Origin: Variovorax sp. IB41
Lineage (GTDB): Bacteria; Pseudomonadota; Gammaproteobacteria; Burkholderiales; Burkholderiaceae_C
Direction: 5' to 3'
Assembly (NCBI RefSeq): GCF_016405905.1
Contig: NZ_JAEFCB010000009.1
Coordinates: 124,001 to 188,000 of the forward strand
Length of the DNA: 64,000 nucleotides
Made by a program: the position numbers and the translations under genes. Each line of letters starts with the position of its first letter. Within the stretch, counting starts at the first letter, position 1. Under the pieces are notes generated by a model. It saw only the letters and a list, made by a program, of their open reading frames with translations, was not told where the DNA came from and searched no databases. Shown in pieces: positions 43,619-52,668 of this stretch.

Positions 43619-45438
43619 GCGCGCCGGCCTGGCTGCCGCCGCGCCGCATCGATGCCATCGATTTCTGGCTGCGCTCCCGGCTGCTGGCCAGCGCCCATTC
43701 GCTGCGCGAGGCGCTGCGGCCTTCGGCGCGGCGCTGGCAGGGCGGCACGCACGCATTGGCCGATGCGCCTGTACTTGCGCAGTACCGCACCCCGCTCTGG
43801 ACCGACGGACGCGCGGACGAATTCCCCCTCGTGGCCGGCAAGGTGCAGAACCTGCGCGTGGCGCGCCGGGCCTTCGATGCGATCGAGGTGCCCGCCGGCG
43901 AGGTGCTGAGCTTCTGGCGCCAGCTGGGCCGGCCGGGCGCGTTGCGCGGTTTCGTGCAGGGGCGCGAACTGCGCGGCGGTTGCGTCGTGCCGACGCTGGC
44001 CGGGGGCCTGTGCCAACTCTCGAACGCGCTCGCCACCGTGGCCGCACGCGCCGGGCTGGAGCTGGTGGAGCGCCATGGCCACACGGCGCGCATCGAACAG
44101 GCCGCCGACGCTGCGGGCGATGCGGTGGATGCCACGGTGTTCTGGAACTACGTCGATCTGAAAGTGCGCGCCAGGCATGCCTGGCGGCTTGAAGTCGAGC
44201 TGACTTCCGACGAACTGGTGCTGCGCATCCGCGCTCGCTCGCCGCTTGCGATGCCCGTGACGCCGATGGCACTGCGGCGGGCGAGCGAGGAGGGCGGCAG
44301 CAACGCATTGCCGATGGCACGCGGCTGCCTCAGTTGCGACCAGACCGCCTGCTTCCGGCATCGCGCACTCCCCGCCGTGGCGCAGCAGGGGCGCACGGCC
44401 ATCCTGCTCGATGCGTGGACGCCCGAGTTCGCGCGCTATCTCGCCGAACACCTTGCCGGCGCCGACCGCATGCAGCCCGCGCCGGTGCGGCTCACGTTCT
44501 GGCGCGCCGGCCCGGCCGCGGGCTGGCATCGAGAAGCCGCCGCGGATGCGCGATCGCCGTGGTGGGCCAGCCTGCGTCGCGCCATGTGGCAGCGTCTCTG
44601 GGCGCGGCATGCGGGCAAGCGGCAGGGCAGCCTGATCGACGGCCAGCGCTGGCTGGCGCTCGCCTTCGCCGCGCGACTGAAACCCGAGCACACGCAACTC
44701 GTGATCGACCAGGGGCTGCTGCCGCATCTGCAGCAGATCGGCGCGCTCGATGGCCGCCGCATCACGGTGCTGGCCAGCACGCTGCCGATGGCGGAGATCG
44801 AGCGCCGGCTCGATGCAGCCGCGCAGCGCTGGCCGGACGACGCGACGCTGCGTGACTTTCGCGCCGACCCGGCGCTCGTGCTCGCCGAGACCGCGGCGTT
44901 GGCGCGCGTTGCGATGGTGGTCACGCCGCATGCGGCGGTCGCCGCGCACCTGGCCGCGATGGCGCCGCAGGCGGAAACATTGCGGCTCGACTGGGTGCTG
45001 CCCGCTGTTCGCGCTGCCGATGCCGCACGCGATGCGCCGCCGCTGATCGTCTTCGCCGCGAGCGCGCTCGCGCGAAAGGGCGCGCGCGAGCTGGCAGCGG
45101 CGCTGCAGGGCTGGCCCTGCCGCCTGCGCGTGCTCGGTTCGCCCTCGGACGACGCGCAGCTCTGGCGCGGCATCGACAGCGTCGCGCACATGCACTGGCG
45201 GGGCGATGGGTTGAACGGCGCCCGCGTGGTCGTGCTGCCCGCGCACATCGAGCACGCGCCGCGCGCGCTCCTGCGTGCCCTGGCGGCCGGCGTGCCGGTG
45301 GTGGCATCGAGCGCCTGCGGCCTCGCGGGACTGCCCGGCGTGCGCGAAGTCGCGGCGGGCGATGTGGAGGGTCTGCGCGCGGCATTGAGGAATGCCTGCA
45401 ACGCGGACGACAACAAGAACGACGAAAGCATTTCATGA
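43615..45438 (+). CDS. VanW-family domain fused to a glycosyltransferase-like domain
   Basis: 607 residues from a GTG at 43615 overlapping the upstream stop. Residues about 55-200 are VanW-like: FPLVAGKVQNLRVA, VLSFWRQLGRP and GGLCQLSNAL. A Cys-rich joint (CLSCDQTACF, about 240) follows. The remainder to about 600 looks like a GT-B-type glycosyltransferase C-half: predicted strand IVFAASALARKGARELAAAL and the donor-site pattern ALAAGVPVVASSACGLAG near 550-570. VanW proteins are linked to cell-envelope functions in other bacteria but lack a proven activity. The joining of the two parts suggests an envelope glycan or anchor modification; this is inference. Its stop overlaps the next start as ATGA. 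Confidence 0.75.
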   Translation: MSAPAWLPPRRIDAIDFWLRSRLLASAHSLREALRPSARRWQGGTHALADAPVLAQYRTPLWTDGRADEFPLVAGKVQNLRVARRAFDAIEVPAGEVLSFWRQLGRPGALRGFVQGRELRGGCVVPTLAGGLCQLSNALATVAARAGLELVERHGHTARIEQAADAAGDAVDATVFWNYVDLKVRARHAWRLEVELTSDELVLRIRARSPLAMPVTPMALRRASEEGGSNALPMARGCLSCDQTACFRHRALPAVAQQGRTAILLDAWTPEFARYLAEHLAGADRMQPAPVRLTFWRAGPAAGWHREAAADARSPWWASLRRAMWQRLWARHAGKRQGSLIDGQRWLALAFAARLKPEHTQLVIDQGLLPHLQQIGALDGRRITVLASTLPMAEIERRLDAAAQRWPDDATLRDFRADPALVLAETAALARVAMVVTPHAAVAAHLAAMAPQAETLRLDWVLPAVRAADAARDAPPLIVFAASALARKGARELAAALQGWPCRLRVLGSPSDDAQLWRGIDSVAHMHWRGDGLNGARVVVLPAHIEHAPRALLRALAAGVPVVASSACGLAGLPGVREVAAGDVEGLRAALRNACNADDNKNDESIS

Positions 45439-47108
45439 CCATCGATCTCCAGACGCTCAAGTGCGGCGAATGCGGCAGCAGCGCGCTCAAGCGCACGGGC
45501 CTGAACGAATACACCTGCGACCACTGCGGCTCCGTCACGCTGGTGGAGGACAACGTCTCCGACCGGCTCGAACGCGTGCTCAACCAGGTCAAGAACGAAG
45601 CTGGCCGGCGGCTCGCGGCCGAGCAGGCGCTTCGGCAGAACTGGGTGCTGCGCAACATCGGCATCGCGGTCATCGGCGTGCTCGGGCTGGTGCTGGTGTG
45701 GCGCATCGTCGCGGCGCTTGTCGAGCCGCGCCGGCCGGACGACAGGCGGCCCGTGGTCGCGGCGGTGGTCGACCGCAGCATTCCCACCGACGGCCTGAAG
45801 CTGGGCGAGCCGCGGCAGGTGCTGGTGGGCAGCGGCAGTTCGGCGCAGCCCAAGCTGCTGGTGGTGGCGCGCAACGAGACCGGCAAGCCGCTGTCGCGCG
45901 CGGGCATCCGCGCGACCTACTACGACGGCGACAGCAAGGTGGACGAGCGCACCGAGACGCTGCCGATCTACGTGCTGGAGCCCGGCGAGAGCGCGCCCGC
46001 GCTGATCGACATGCCGAATGGAAAGAATGTCACGCGCCAGGAGCTGCAGGTGCAGAAACTCTCCGCGCCCTACAACGCGGTGCAGGGGCCGCGCCTCGCG
46101 TTCACGCGCGTGCGGCTGGTGCAGCAGGGCGAGCGCGTGCGGCTGGTGGGCCGCATCGACAACACGCGCAAGGACGCGGCCACGCTCGGCGGCATCGACG
46201 TGCTGGCCACGCTGTACGACGACGCGGGGCAGGTGATCGGCTTCGGCCACGGCTATGCGCAGGCGAGCGAACTCAAGCCCGGCGCGCAGACCTCGGTGGA
46301 CGTGAGCGTCGCGCGCTTCGGCCGCGCGACGGCGATCGCGGCCTGGGACTACCGCATCGGCTACAACACCGTCGACGCCGCGGGCGCGCGCACGCCGGTG
46401 CTCAACGCCGAGCGGGTGGTCCGCACGGCGGCGGGGCCGGAGAGCTTCAACCCCGATCTGCGGCTGGGCACCGAGGACCTCCTGGCCGAGGACAGCGAGC
46501 GCTTCGATCCGAAGGACCTTGAACTGCTGCCGCTGGTCGATGGGCGCAACAACATCCAGCAGCGGCTCTTTCTCGGCGAGCTGGTGAACCGCAGCACCGA
46601 CGCGATCGTGCTCGCGCCGGGCGGCGTGATCTCGCGCTTCAGCGGAAGCAAGGCGCACGGCACGACGAACATCTCGGGTCTGGCGTACCTGTACCCGGGC
46701 GAGCGTTTTCCGATCTTCCTGGAGCCGCAGGACATGGAGCGCTTCACCTCGACCCGCATCGAATGGAAGCCGATGCGCCGCGCCGCGCTGCCGGGGCCGC
46801 GCAAGCCGCTGGAGGTGAAGGTCGCCGGCACCAAGGCCGAGCTGGGCAGCGTGCTGCTGAACTTCAGCCAGCGCTTCACCTACAAGAGCGTGGAGGTCAC
46901 GGGCAGCGTGAAGAACCCGGGCAACGCGATCATCGGCAAGGTGCGGCTGTGGGTGAGCCTGCGCGACCGCAACGGGCAGCTCACCGGCTTCAAGCTGGTG
47001 GACAACCTGCCGGCCATCGCGCCGGGCGAGAGCGTGCCGTTCCAGGTGAACGTGGAGCAGAACGGCCGCGACTTCGCGAGCGTGACGACGCTATACCAAA
47101 CCGAATAG
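45435..47108 (+). CDS. Zinc-ribbon membrane protein with FxLYD-like repeats
   Basis: 557 residues from the ATG at 45435 overlapping the upstream stop. The cytosolic N-terminus has a zinc ribbon made by C10, C13, C28 and C31. A single membrane helix follows at about 69-94, so the large remaining part is probably outside the inner membrane. That part contains repeated beta-sandwich units with the pattern of FxLYD/DUF3426 domains, for example RVRLVGRIDN, DVLATLYDDAGQVIGF and VEVTGSVKNPG near the end. It is the last of the three-gene overlapping cluster. The topology fits a cytosolic Zn-dependent sensor or partner tethered to an envelope domain. Confidence 0.75.
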   Translation: MTIDLQTLKCGECGSSALKRTGLNEYTCDHCGSVTLVEDNVSDRLERVLNQVKNEAGRRLAAEQALRQNWVLRNIGIAVIGVLGLVLVWRIVAALVEPRRPDDRRPVVAAVVDRSIPTDGLKLGEPRQVLVGSGSSAQPKLLVVARNETGKPLSRAGIRATYYDGDSKVDERTETLPIYVLEPGESAPALIDMPNGKNVTRQELQVQKLSAPYNAVQGPRLAFTRVRLVQQGERVRLVGRIDNTRKDAATLGGIDVLATLYDDAGQVIGFGHGYAQASELKPGAQTSVDVSVARFGRATAIAAWDYRIGYNTVDAAGARTPVLNAERVVRTAAGPESFNPDLRLGTEDLLAEDSERFDPKDLELLPLVDGRNNIQQRLFLGELVNRSTDAIVLAPGGVISRFSGSKAHGTTNISGLAYLYPGERFPIFLEPQDMERFTSTRIEWKPMRRAALPGPRKPLEVKVAGTKAELGSVLLNFSQRFTYKSVEVTGSVKNPGNAIIGKVRLWVSLRDRNGQLTGFKLVDNLPAIAPGESVPFQVNVEQNGRDFASVTTLYQTE

Positions 47109-47141
47109 CCCCTGCCGTGGCGGCGGCGTACGGATCGCGCC

Positions 47142-48131
47142 ATGATGGCGCCCATGATTCCGTTCTCGATCCTCGACCTCTCCCCCATCACCGAGGGCAG
47201 CGACGCCGCGCAGTCGTTCCGCAACTCGCTCTCGCTGGCGCAGCATGGCGAAAAGCTCGGCTACACGCGCTATTGGCTCGCCGAGCACCACGGTATGCCG
47301 GGCATCGCGAGCGCGGCGACCGCGGTGCTCTTGTCGTACATCGGGGCGGGCACCACGTCCATTCGTATCGGCGCCGGCGGCGTGATGCTGCCGAACCACT
47401 CGCCGCTGGTGATCGCCGAGCAGTTCGGCACGCTGGCGTCGCTCTACCCGGGGCGCGTCGACCTGGGGCTCGGACGCGCGCCGGGCTCCGACCAGCGCAC
47501 CGCGCGCGCCCTGCGCCGCAACCTCGAATCGGACGCCGACCAGTTCCCGCAGGACGTGGTCGAGCTGATGGATCTCATGTCCAAGACGCCGCAGCAGCCC
47601 GTGCGGGCCGTGCCTGGCGAGGGGCTGGAAGTGCCGGTGTGGATCCTCGGTTCCAGCACCTTCGGCGCGCAGCTGGCGGCGCACCTGGGCCTGCCCTATG
47701 CCTTTGCCTCGCATTTCGCGCCGCAGCAGATCATGCAGGCCATCCAGATCTATCGCGAGACCTTCAAGCCCTCGGCGCAACTGAAGAAGCCGTACGTGAT
47801 GCTGGGCTTCAACGTGTTCGCGGCCGACACCGACGAGGAGGCCGAGTTCCGCGCCACCTCGTGGCAGCAGGCCTTCGTGAACCTGCGCAGCGGCCGGCCC
47901 GGCCGCCTGCCGCCGCCGGTGGAGAACTACCGCCAGAAGGTGGGCCCGGCGGAGAACGCGCTGCTCGACTCGGTGCTCTCGTGCTCGGCGGTCGGCTCGG
48001 TCGAGACGGTGCGCCAGGGCGTGGAGGCCTTCGTCGCGCGCACCGGCGCCGACGAGCTGATGATCACCTCGCAGGTGTTCGACCACGCGGCGCGGCTGCG
48101 CTCCTACGAGCTGCTGGCCGGCATCCGCTAA
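47142..48131 (+). CDS. Luciferase-like (LLM) flavin-dependent monooxygenase, YhbW-like
   Basis: 329 residues from the ATG at 47142; ATGs at 47145 and 47154 are alternatives. Long stretches match E. coli YhbW as I recall it: RYWLAEHHGMPGIASAAT, GGVMLPNHSPLVIAEQFG and LGLGRAPGSDQRT. It belongs to bacterial luciferase-like oxidoreductases that use reduced flavin and O2. The physiological substrate of this branch is not established. Confidence 0.9.
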   Translation: MMAPMIPFSILDLSPITEGSDAAQSFRNSLSLAQHGEKLGYTRYWLAEHHGMPGIASAATAVLLSYIGAGTTSIRIGAGGVMLPNHSPLVIAEQFGTLASLYPGRVDLGLGRAPGSDQRTARALRRNLESDADQFPQDVVELMDLMSKTPQQPVRAVPGEGLEVPVWILGSSTFGAQLAAHLGLPYAFASHFAPQQIMQAIQIYRETFKPSAQLKKPYVMLGFNVFAADTDEEAEFRATSWQQAFVNLRSGRPGRLPPPVENYRQKVGPAENALLDSVLSCSAVGSVETVRQGVEAFVARTGADELMITSQVFDHAARLRSYELLAGIR

Positions 48132-48210
48132 GGCGCGCCTCGGGGCATCCGGGGGCGCATTTCCCCCACGCCGCAAGCCGCTACCCCGGGGCTGGGACAA
48201 TGGCGGGCTT

Positions 48211-49320
48211 ATGGCAAAGCAACGGATCGTGGTCGGACTGAGCGGCGGAGTGGACTCCGCCGTCACCGCGCACCTGCTCAAGCAGCAGGGGCACGAGGTG
48301 GTCGGCATCTTCATGAAGAACTGGGAAGACGACGACGACAGCGAATACTGCTCGTCGAACATCGACTTCATCGACGCCGCCAGCGTGGCCGACGTGCTGG
48401 GCATCGAGATCGAGCACGTCAACTTCGCCGCCGACTACAAGGACCGCGTATTCGCCGAGTTTTTGCGCGAATACAAGGCCGGCCGCACGCCCAACCCCGA
48501 CGTGCTGTGCAACGCCGAGATCAAGTTCAAGGCATTCCTCGACCATGCGATGCGTCTGGGCGCCGAGAAGATCGCCACAGGCCACTACGCGCGCGTGCGG
48601 TTGAACGAAGCCGCCGGCCGGCACGAGCTGCTCAAGGGGCTCGACCCCGGCAAGGACCAGAGCTATTTCCTGCACCGCCTGAACCAGGCGCAGCTCTCGA
48701 AGACGCTGTTTCCGGTCGGCGAGCTGCACAAGACCGAGGTGCGCCGCATCGCGGAAGAAATCGGCCTGCCCAACGCGAAGAAGAAGGACTCGACCGGCAT
48801 CTGCTTCATCGGCGAGCGGCCGTTCCGCGATTTTTTGAACCGCTACATCTCCAAGGAGCCGGGCCCGATCAAGGACGACCGCGGTCGCAAGCTCGGCGAG
48901 CACCAGGGGCTGAGCTTCTACACGCTGGGGCAGCGGCAGGGGCTGGGCATCGGCGGCGTCAAGGAGAAGGGCGCGCAGCGCGGATCGGGCGACCATTCGC
49001 CGTGGTTCGTGGCCCGCAAGGACGTGGAGAAGAACACGCTCTGGGTGGTGCAGGGGCACGACCATCCGTGGCTCCTTTCGTCGGCGCTGAATGCGGACGA
49101 TGCGAGCTGGGTGTCGGGCGAGGCGCCCGCCGCGGGCAGCTACGGCTCGAAGGCGCGCTACCGGCAGGCGGATGCGGGGTGCGAACTCTCCGATGGCGCA
49201 GATGGCGCGAATGGCGCTTTCAGCCTGCGCTTCGGCGCGCCGCAATGGGCGGTCACGCCGGGGCAGTCGGCCGTGCTCTACGACGGCGAGCGCTGCCTCG
49301 GGGGCGGCGTCATCGTCTGA
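48211..49320 (+). CDS. mnmA: tRNA-specific 2-thiouridylase MnmA
   Basis: 369 residues from the ATG at 48211. Catalyses s2U34 formation in tRNA-Lys, -Glu and -Gln, using ATP and a persulfide relay. The PP-loop SGGVDS is near residue 11. The two catalytic cysteines are C100 (LCNAEIKF) and C198 (STGICFIGER). The interaction loop GKDQSYFL is present. Its last 11 bp overlap the convergent Nudix gene, an arrangement that echoes the mnmA/nudJ neighbourhood of enterobacteria. Confidence 0.97.
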   Translation: MAKQRIVVGLSGGVDSAVTAHLLKQQGHEVVGIFMKNWEDDDDSEYCSSNIDFIDAASVADVLGIEIEHVNFAADYKDRVFAEFLREYKAGRTPNPDVLCNAEIKFKAFLDHAMRLGAEKIATGHYARVRLNEAAGRHELLKGLDPGKDQSYFLHRLNQAQLSKTLFPVGELHKTEVRRIAEEIGLPNAKKKDSTGICFIGERPFRDFLNRYISKEPGPIKDDRGRKLGEHQGLSFYTLGQRQGLGIGGVKEKGAQRGSGDHSPWFVARKDVEKNTLWVVQGHDHPWLLSSALNADDASWVSGEAPAAGSYGSKARYRQADAGCELSDGADGANGAFSLRFGAPQWAVTPGQSAVLYDGERCLGGGVIV

Positions 49321-49804
49321 CCGGCGGGGTCCGCACCGATTCGTCGATGTGGATCAGCGCGAGCGGGTGGCGCTGGCCGGCCAGGTAGTCTTCGACGCAC
49401 TGCAGCAGCAGCGGGCTGCGATGCCGCGCGACGCTGGCGCGGATTTCGTCGGGCGTCATCCACAGCGTGCGCACGATGCCTTCGTCGAGCGCGCGGCCTT
49501 CTTCCTTCGCGCCGAGCACGCCGGTGAAAGCGAAGCGCATGTAGGTCACGTCTTCTCCCTGCTCGGCCTTCGGGCGCGAGCGCGCCATGTAGACGCCGAC
49601 GAGCGCGGTCGGGGTGAAGTGGTGGGCGGTTTCCTCGAGCGTTTCGCGGATGCAGCCTTCGGCCGGCGATTCGCCGGGGTCGAGGTGGCCTGCGGGCGTG
49701 TTGAGCATGAGGCCGTCGCCGGCATGCTCCTCGACCAGCAGGAACCGGCCGTCCTGCTCGATCACCGCGGCGACGGTGACATTGGGCTTCCAGCGCGTGG
49801 CCAT
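49310..49804 (-). CDS. Nudix hydrolase, NudJ-like
   Basis: 164 residues from the ATG at 49802-49804. The Nudix box runs from G39 through E45, R53-E54 and E57-E58; its final Gly is Ala (A60), a conservative change. The opening WKPNVTVAAVIEQDGRFLLV and the C-terminal SPLLLQCVEDYLAGQRHPL match NudJ-type phosphatases. NudJ removes phosphate from nucleoside di/triphosphates and HMP-PP in E. coli. Location next to mnmA supports the assignment. Confidence 0.88.
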   Translation of the reverse strand: MATRWKPNVTVAAVIEQDGRFLLVEEHAGDGLMLNTPAGHLDPGESPAEGCIRETLEETAHHFTPTALVGVYMARSRPKAEQGEDVTYMRFAFTGVLGAKEEGRALDEGIVRTLWMTPDEIRASVARHRSPLLLQCVEDYLAGQRHPLALIHIDESVRTPPVRR

Positions 49805-49817
49805 GGCTGACTCCCGG

Positions 49818-50258
49818 CTATCGCAGCACGTAGCCCGCGAAGCGCCAGGTGCGGTCGCGGTCGAGGTGGAAGCTCACGAGCTCGCGCAAGGTGCCCTCGG
49901 GCTTGTTGGCGAAGCGGGTCTCGTATTCGACGCTGACGTACTGGCCGGCGGTGTCCGCATCGGCGTCGGCCACGACCTGGCGGTTGACCGCCACCCAGGT
50001 GCGCTGCTGGGGCGCCCCGAGCGACGCGCGGTTGCTGGCGACCTTGCCCGTGAAGTCGGCGCGGGTCACGCGCTTGCGGGTGGCCGGCGTGGCGCCGTCC
50101 CAGAGTTCGCCGGCCTTGCCCTGGTCGATCATCTGGATCGCCTGCATGCCGCCGCGCACCATGTCGCTGGCCTCGACGATGTCCTGTGCGGCCGCCAGGC
50201 CGGTGAAGCTGCTCCAGAGCAGCGTGGCGGCGAGCAGCAGCCGGGTCGTGCGGTTCAT
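49818..50258 (-). CDS. Secreted DUF4019-like protein
   Basis: 146 residues from the ATG at 50256-50258 (AAGGAA upstream). Residues 1-24 form a signal peptide ending GLAAA. The mature part resembles DUF4019: a WDGATPATRKRVTRADF helix region, then VSVEYETRFANKPEGTLRELVSF and a final WRFAGYVLR. Function unknown; probably periplasmic. It is 13 bp upstream of the Nudix gene in the same direction and may share a transcript with it. Confidence 0.8.
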   Translation of the reverse strand: MNRTTRLLLAATLLWSSFTGLAAAQDIVEASDMVRGGMQAIQMIDQGKAGELWDGATPATRKRVTRADFTGKVASNRASLGAPQQRTWVAVNRQVVADADADTAGQYVSVEYETRFANKPEGTLRELVSFHLDRDRTWRFAGYVLR

Positions 50259-50340
50259 CGTCTCATTCCTTTTTTGGGTGCCGGGACGCCGTTGGAGACT
50301 GTAGCTCGGCGGAGATTCCCGGCCTGTCGGGTGGGCGCAA

Positions 50341-51051
50341 CTAGCGCGCGGATGCGGGCAAGGTGCTCGCCTCGATCGTTTCGAGCCGGTAGCCCAGTCC
50401 GTAGATGGCCAGCAGCAGGAAACCGTTCTTGGGTCGCAGGTCGAGCTTGGTCCGAAGGCGTGACACATGGGTGTCGAGCGAGCGCGAGAGCGCCTCCACG
50501 CCCAGCCCCCACACCGCTTCGTGCAGGTGCTCGCGCGAGAGCAGGCGCCCGAGGTTCTGGAACAGGAAGAGCGCCAGCTCGTACTCGCGGTTCTTCAGCT
50601 CCACCGGCTTGCCCTTGACCTTCAGGATGCGCGCGGGCGGGTAGAAATGGTAGGGCCCGAAGATGAGCTCCGCCTCGTGCTTGGACGGATACGAGCGGCG
50701 CAGCAGCGCGTTGACGCGGGCCTCGAGTTCGCCGGCCCGGATGGGCTTGGCCATGAAGTCATCGGCGCCGCTGTTGAGGCCCGCGACCATGTCGGCCTCG
50801 TCGCGCCGGTCGGTCACGAAGAGGATGGGCAGGCGGCTCTTGAGCGCGTGCCGGATGGTCTTCACCACGTCCAGGCCCTTCATGTCGGGCAGGCCCCAAT
50901 CGAGTATCAGCAGGTCGAAAGTCTGCCGGCGCAAGGACTGCAGCAGCGTTTTTCCTTCGGTGTAGACGTGCGGCTCGTGCCCGAGCCGCTTCATGGTCTG
51001 TTTGATCAACTTGAGCTGTTCCGGCCCGTTGTCCAGTACGGCAATACGCAT
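50341..51051 (-). CDS. OmpR-family response regulator
   Basis: 236 residues from the ATG at 51049-51051. The receiver is complete: phosphoacceptor Asp in LILDWGLPD and Lys in MAKPIR. The winged helix covers about 125-225 and ends KLDLRPKNGFLLLAIYGLGY. No histidine kinase gene is adjacent. It shares the C-terminal pattern LDLRPxNGF with the degenerate regulator at 34679, so they are paralogues with opposite states of the receiver. Confidence 0.9.
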   Translation of the reverse strand: MRIAVLDNGPEQLKLIKQTMKRLGHEPHVYTEGKTLLQSLRRQTFDLLILDWGLPDMKGLDVVKTIRHALKSRLPILFVTDRRDEADMVAGLNSGADDFMAKPIRAGELEARVNALLRRSYPSKHEAELIFGPYHFYPPARILKVKGKPVELKNREYELALFLFQNLGRLLSREHLHEAVWGLGVEALSRSLDTHVSRLRTKLDLRPKNGFLLLAIYGLGYRLETIEASTLPASAR

Positions 51052-51483
51052 TCCATCCCCTTTTTCCTCCCTTCGCCAACCTCAGTGAGCGGGCGATTGA
51101 TCAGAAGTGTATCTATCTGCGTCTGACGTAAAAAATGGAGATTCCAACTAATGCACGCATATTGCGTTTTTCAGGGGAATACCGGGGAGAGATAACTACA
51201 GTTGAATACAAATGCTGTTATTCCGGCCACCATCGTTTACGTCCCGGCCCCTGATCCACGGGTTCTTGATCGGGATCAAGACGCCGATGCGGTCTTCGGG
51301 CGAGACTGCCCCCATCCGACCGGCAAATACCCGAAGTCGCTATAAATTAGATAGCTATATCAATAGCATGCATGGGGCTTGGCAGGCAAATTCGCTGCGA
51401 CATTCCTGCGACACGGGCCGCTGTAATCTTGCTGTAAGCTCTGCCCGCATTCCGTGCTGCCCCTTCCCCCTGAGGAGATCTCT
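51052..51483. other. Divergent intergenic region between the OmpR-type regulator and pntAA
   Basis: 432 bp with no convincing gene. It is A/T-rich for this genome between 51110 and 51230 and again around 51340-51370, where ATAGCTAT and related words cluster (GCTATAAATTAGATAGCTAT). A perfect FNR-type box lies at 51266-51279. Promoters for both flanking genes must be here. A 92-codon open frame at 51212-51490 looks random. Confidence 0.65.
51266..51279. promoter_or_regulatory. FNR/ANR-type box
   Basis: TTGAT-CGGG-ATCAA, an exact match to the FNR consensus TTGAT-N4-ATCAA. It is centred about 211 bp before the pntAA start and about 221 bp before the OmpR-type regulator start, so it could serve either gene. 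Confidence 0.6.
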
Positions 51484-52626
51484 ATGCTGATAGGCGTGCC
51501 TGCCGAAACCGCGGCTGGCGAAACCCGAGTGGCCGTGACACCCGAAACGGTGAAGAAACTGGTCGCTTCCGGGCACATCGTTCGTGTTCAGTCGGGGGCC
51601 GGCGTCGCAGCCAGCGTCACCGATGCGGCTTACCAGACCGCAGGTGCGGAAATCACCGACCAGGCCGGCGCGCTGTCCGCCGACATGGTGCTCAAGGTGC
51701 GCACGCCCAGCGATGCCGAGGCTTCGCTGATGAAGCCGGGCGCCGTCGTCATCGGCATGCTCAACCCGTTCGATGCCGCGGGCCTGCAGCGCCTGGCGTC
51801 GGCCGGCGTGACCGGCTTCGCGCTCGAGGCGGCGCCGCGCACCACCCGCGCCCAGAGCATGGACGTGCTCTCCTCGCAAGCCAACATCGCCGGCTACAAG
51901 GCCGTGATGATCGCGGCCGACCGCTACCAGCGCTTCTTCCCGATGCTCATGACGGCCGCCGGCACCGTGAAGGCCGCGCGCGTCGTCATCTTGGGCGTCG
52001 GCGTGGCCGGCCTGCAGGCCATCGCCACGGCCAAGCGCCTGGGCGCCGTGATCGAAGCCTCCGACGTTCGCCCGAGCGTGAAGGAACAGATCGAATCGCT
52101 CGGCGGCAAGTTCATCGAGGTGTCGTACGACACCGATGAAGAAAAGGAAGCCGCCGTCGGCGTGGGCGGCTACGCCAAGCCGATGCCCCCGAGCTGGCTC
52201 GCGCGCCAGCAGATCGAGGTGGCCAAGCGCGTGGCGCTGGCCGACATCGTCATCAGCACCGCGCTCATTCCCGGCCGCGCCGCGCCCACGCTCATCACCG
52301 AGGACATGGTCAAGTCCATGAAGCCCGGCTCGGTGATCGTGGACATCGCCGCTGGCAAGGGTGCCGTCAATCCCGATGGTGGCATCGGCGGCAACTGCCC
52401 GCTGTCGGAAGCCGACAAGACGGTGGTCAAGCACGGCGTGACCATCGTGGGCGAAACCAACCTCGCGGCGCTCGTGGCGGCCGACGCATCGGCGCTCTAT
52501 GCGCGCAACGTGCTCGACTTCCTGAAGCTCATCGTCACGAAGGAAGGTGCGCTCAAGATCGACCTGGAAGACGACATCGTCGCCGCCTGCCGCATGACGC
52601 ATGACGGCCAGGTCACGAAGAAATAA
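51484..52626 (+). CDS. pntAA: NAD(P) transhydrogenase subunit alpha, part 1 (PntAA)
   Basis: 380 residues from the ATG at 51484 with GAGGAGA upstream. This is the NAD(H)-binding domain I protein: AlaDH/PNT N-terminal fold, then the Rossmann segment GVGVAGLQAIATAKRLGA and the mobile loop region with RQQIEVAKRVALADIVI. It transfers hydride between NADH and NADP+ across domain interfaces, driven by the proton gradient. The alpha subunit is split into two genes, as in Rhodospirillum and many alpha/betaproteobacteria. Confidence 0.95.
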   Translation: MLIGVPAETAAGETRVAVTPETVKKLVASGHIVRVQSGAGVAASVTDAAYQTAGAEITDQAGALSADMVLKVRTPSDAEASLMKPGAVVIGMLNPFDAAGLQRLASAGVTGFALEAAPRTTRAQSMDVLSSQANIAGYKAVMIAADRYQRFFPMLMTAAGTVKAARVVILGVGVAGLQAIATAKRLGAVIEASDVRPSVKEQIESLGGKFIEVSYDTDEEKEAAVGVGGYAKPMPPSWLARQQIEVAKRVALADIVISTALIPGRAAPTLITEDMVKSMKPGSVIVDIAAGKGAVNPDGGIGGNCPLSEADKTVVKHGVTIVGETNLAALVAADASALYARNVLDFLKLIVTKEGALKIDLEDDIVAACRMTHDGQVTKK

Positions 52627-52668
52627 AGCGAACAGCGAACAGCGAACCCGCCGAGGAGAACAAGCGCC

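Noticed and set aside
51212..51490. 92-codon open frame before pntAA
   Set aside because: It lies in an A/T-rich promoter region, overlaps the pntAA ribosome-binding site and start, and shows no family resemblance.
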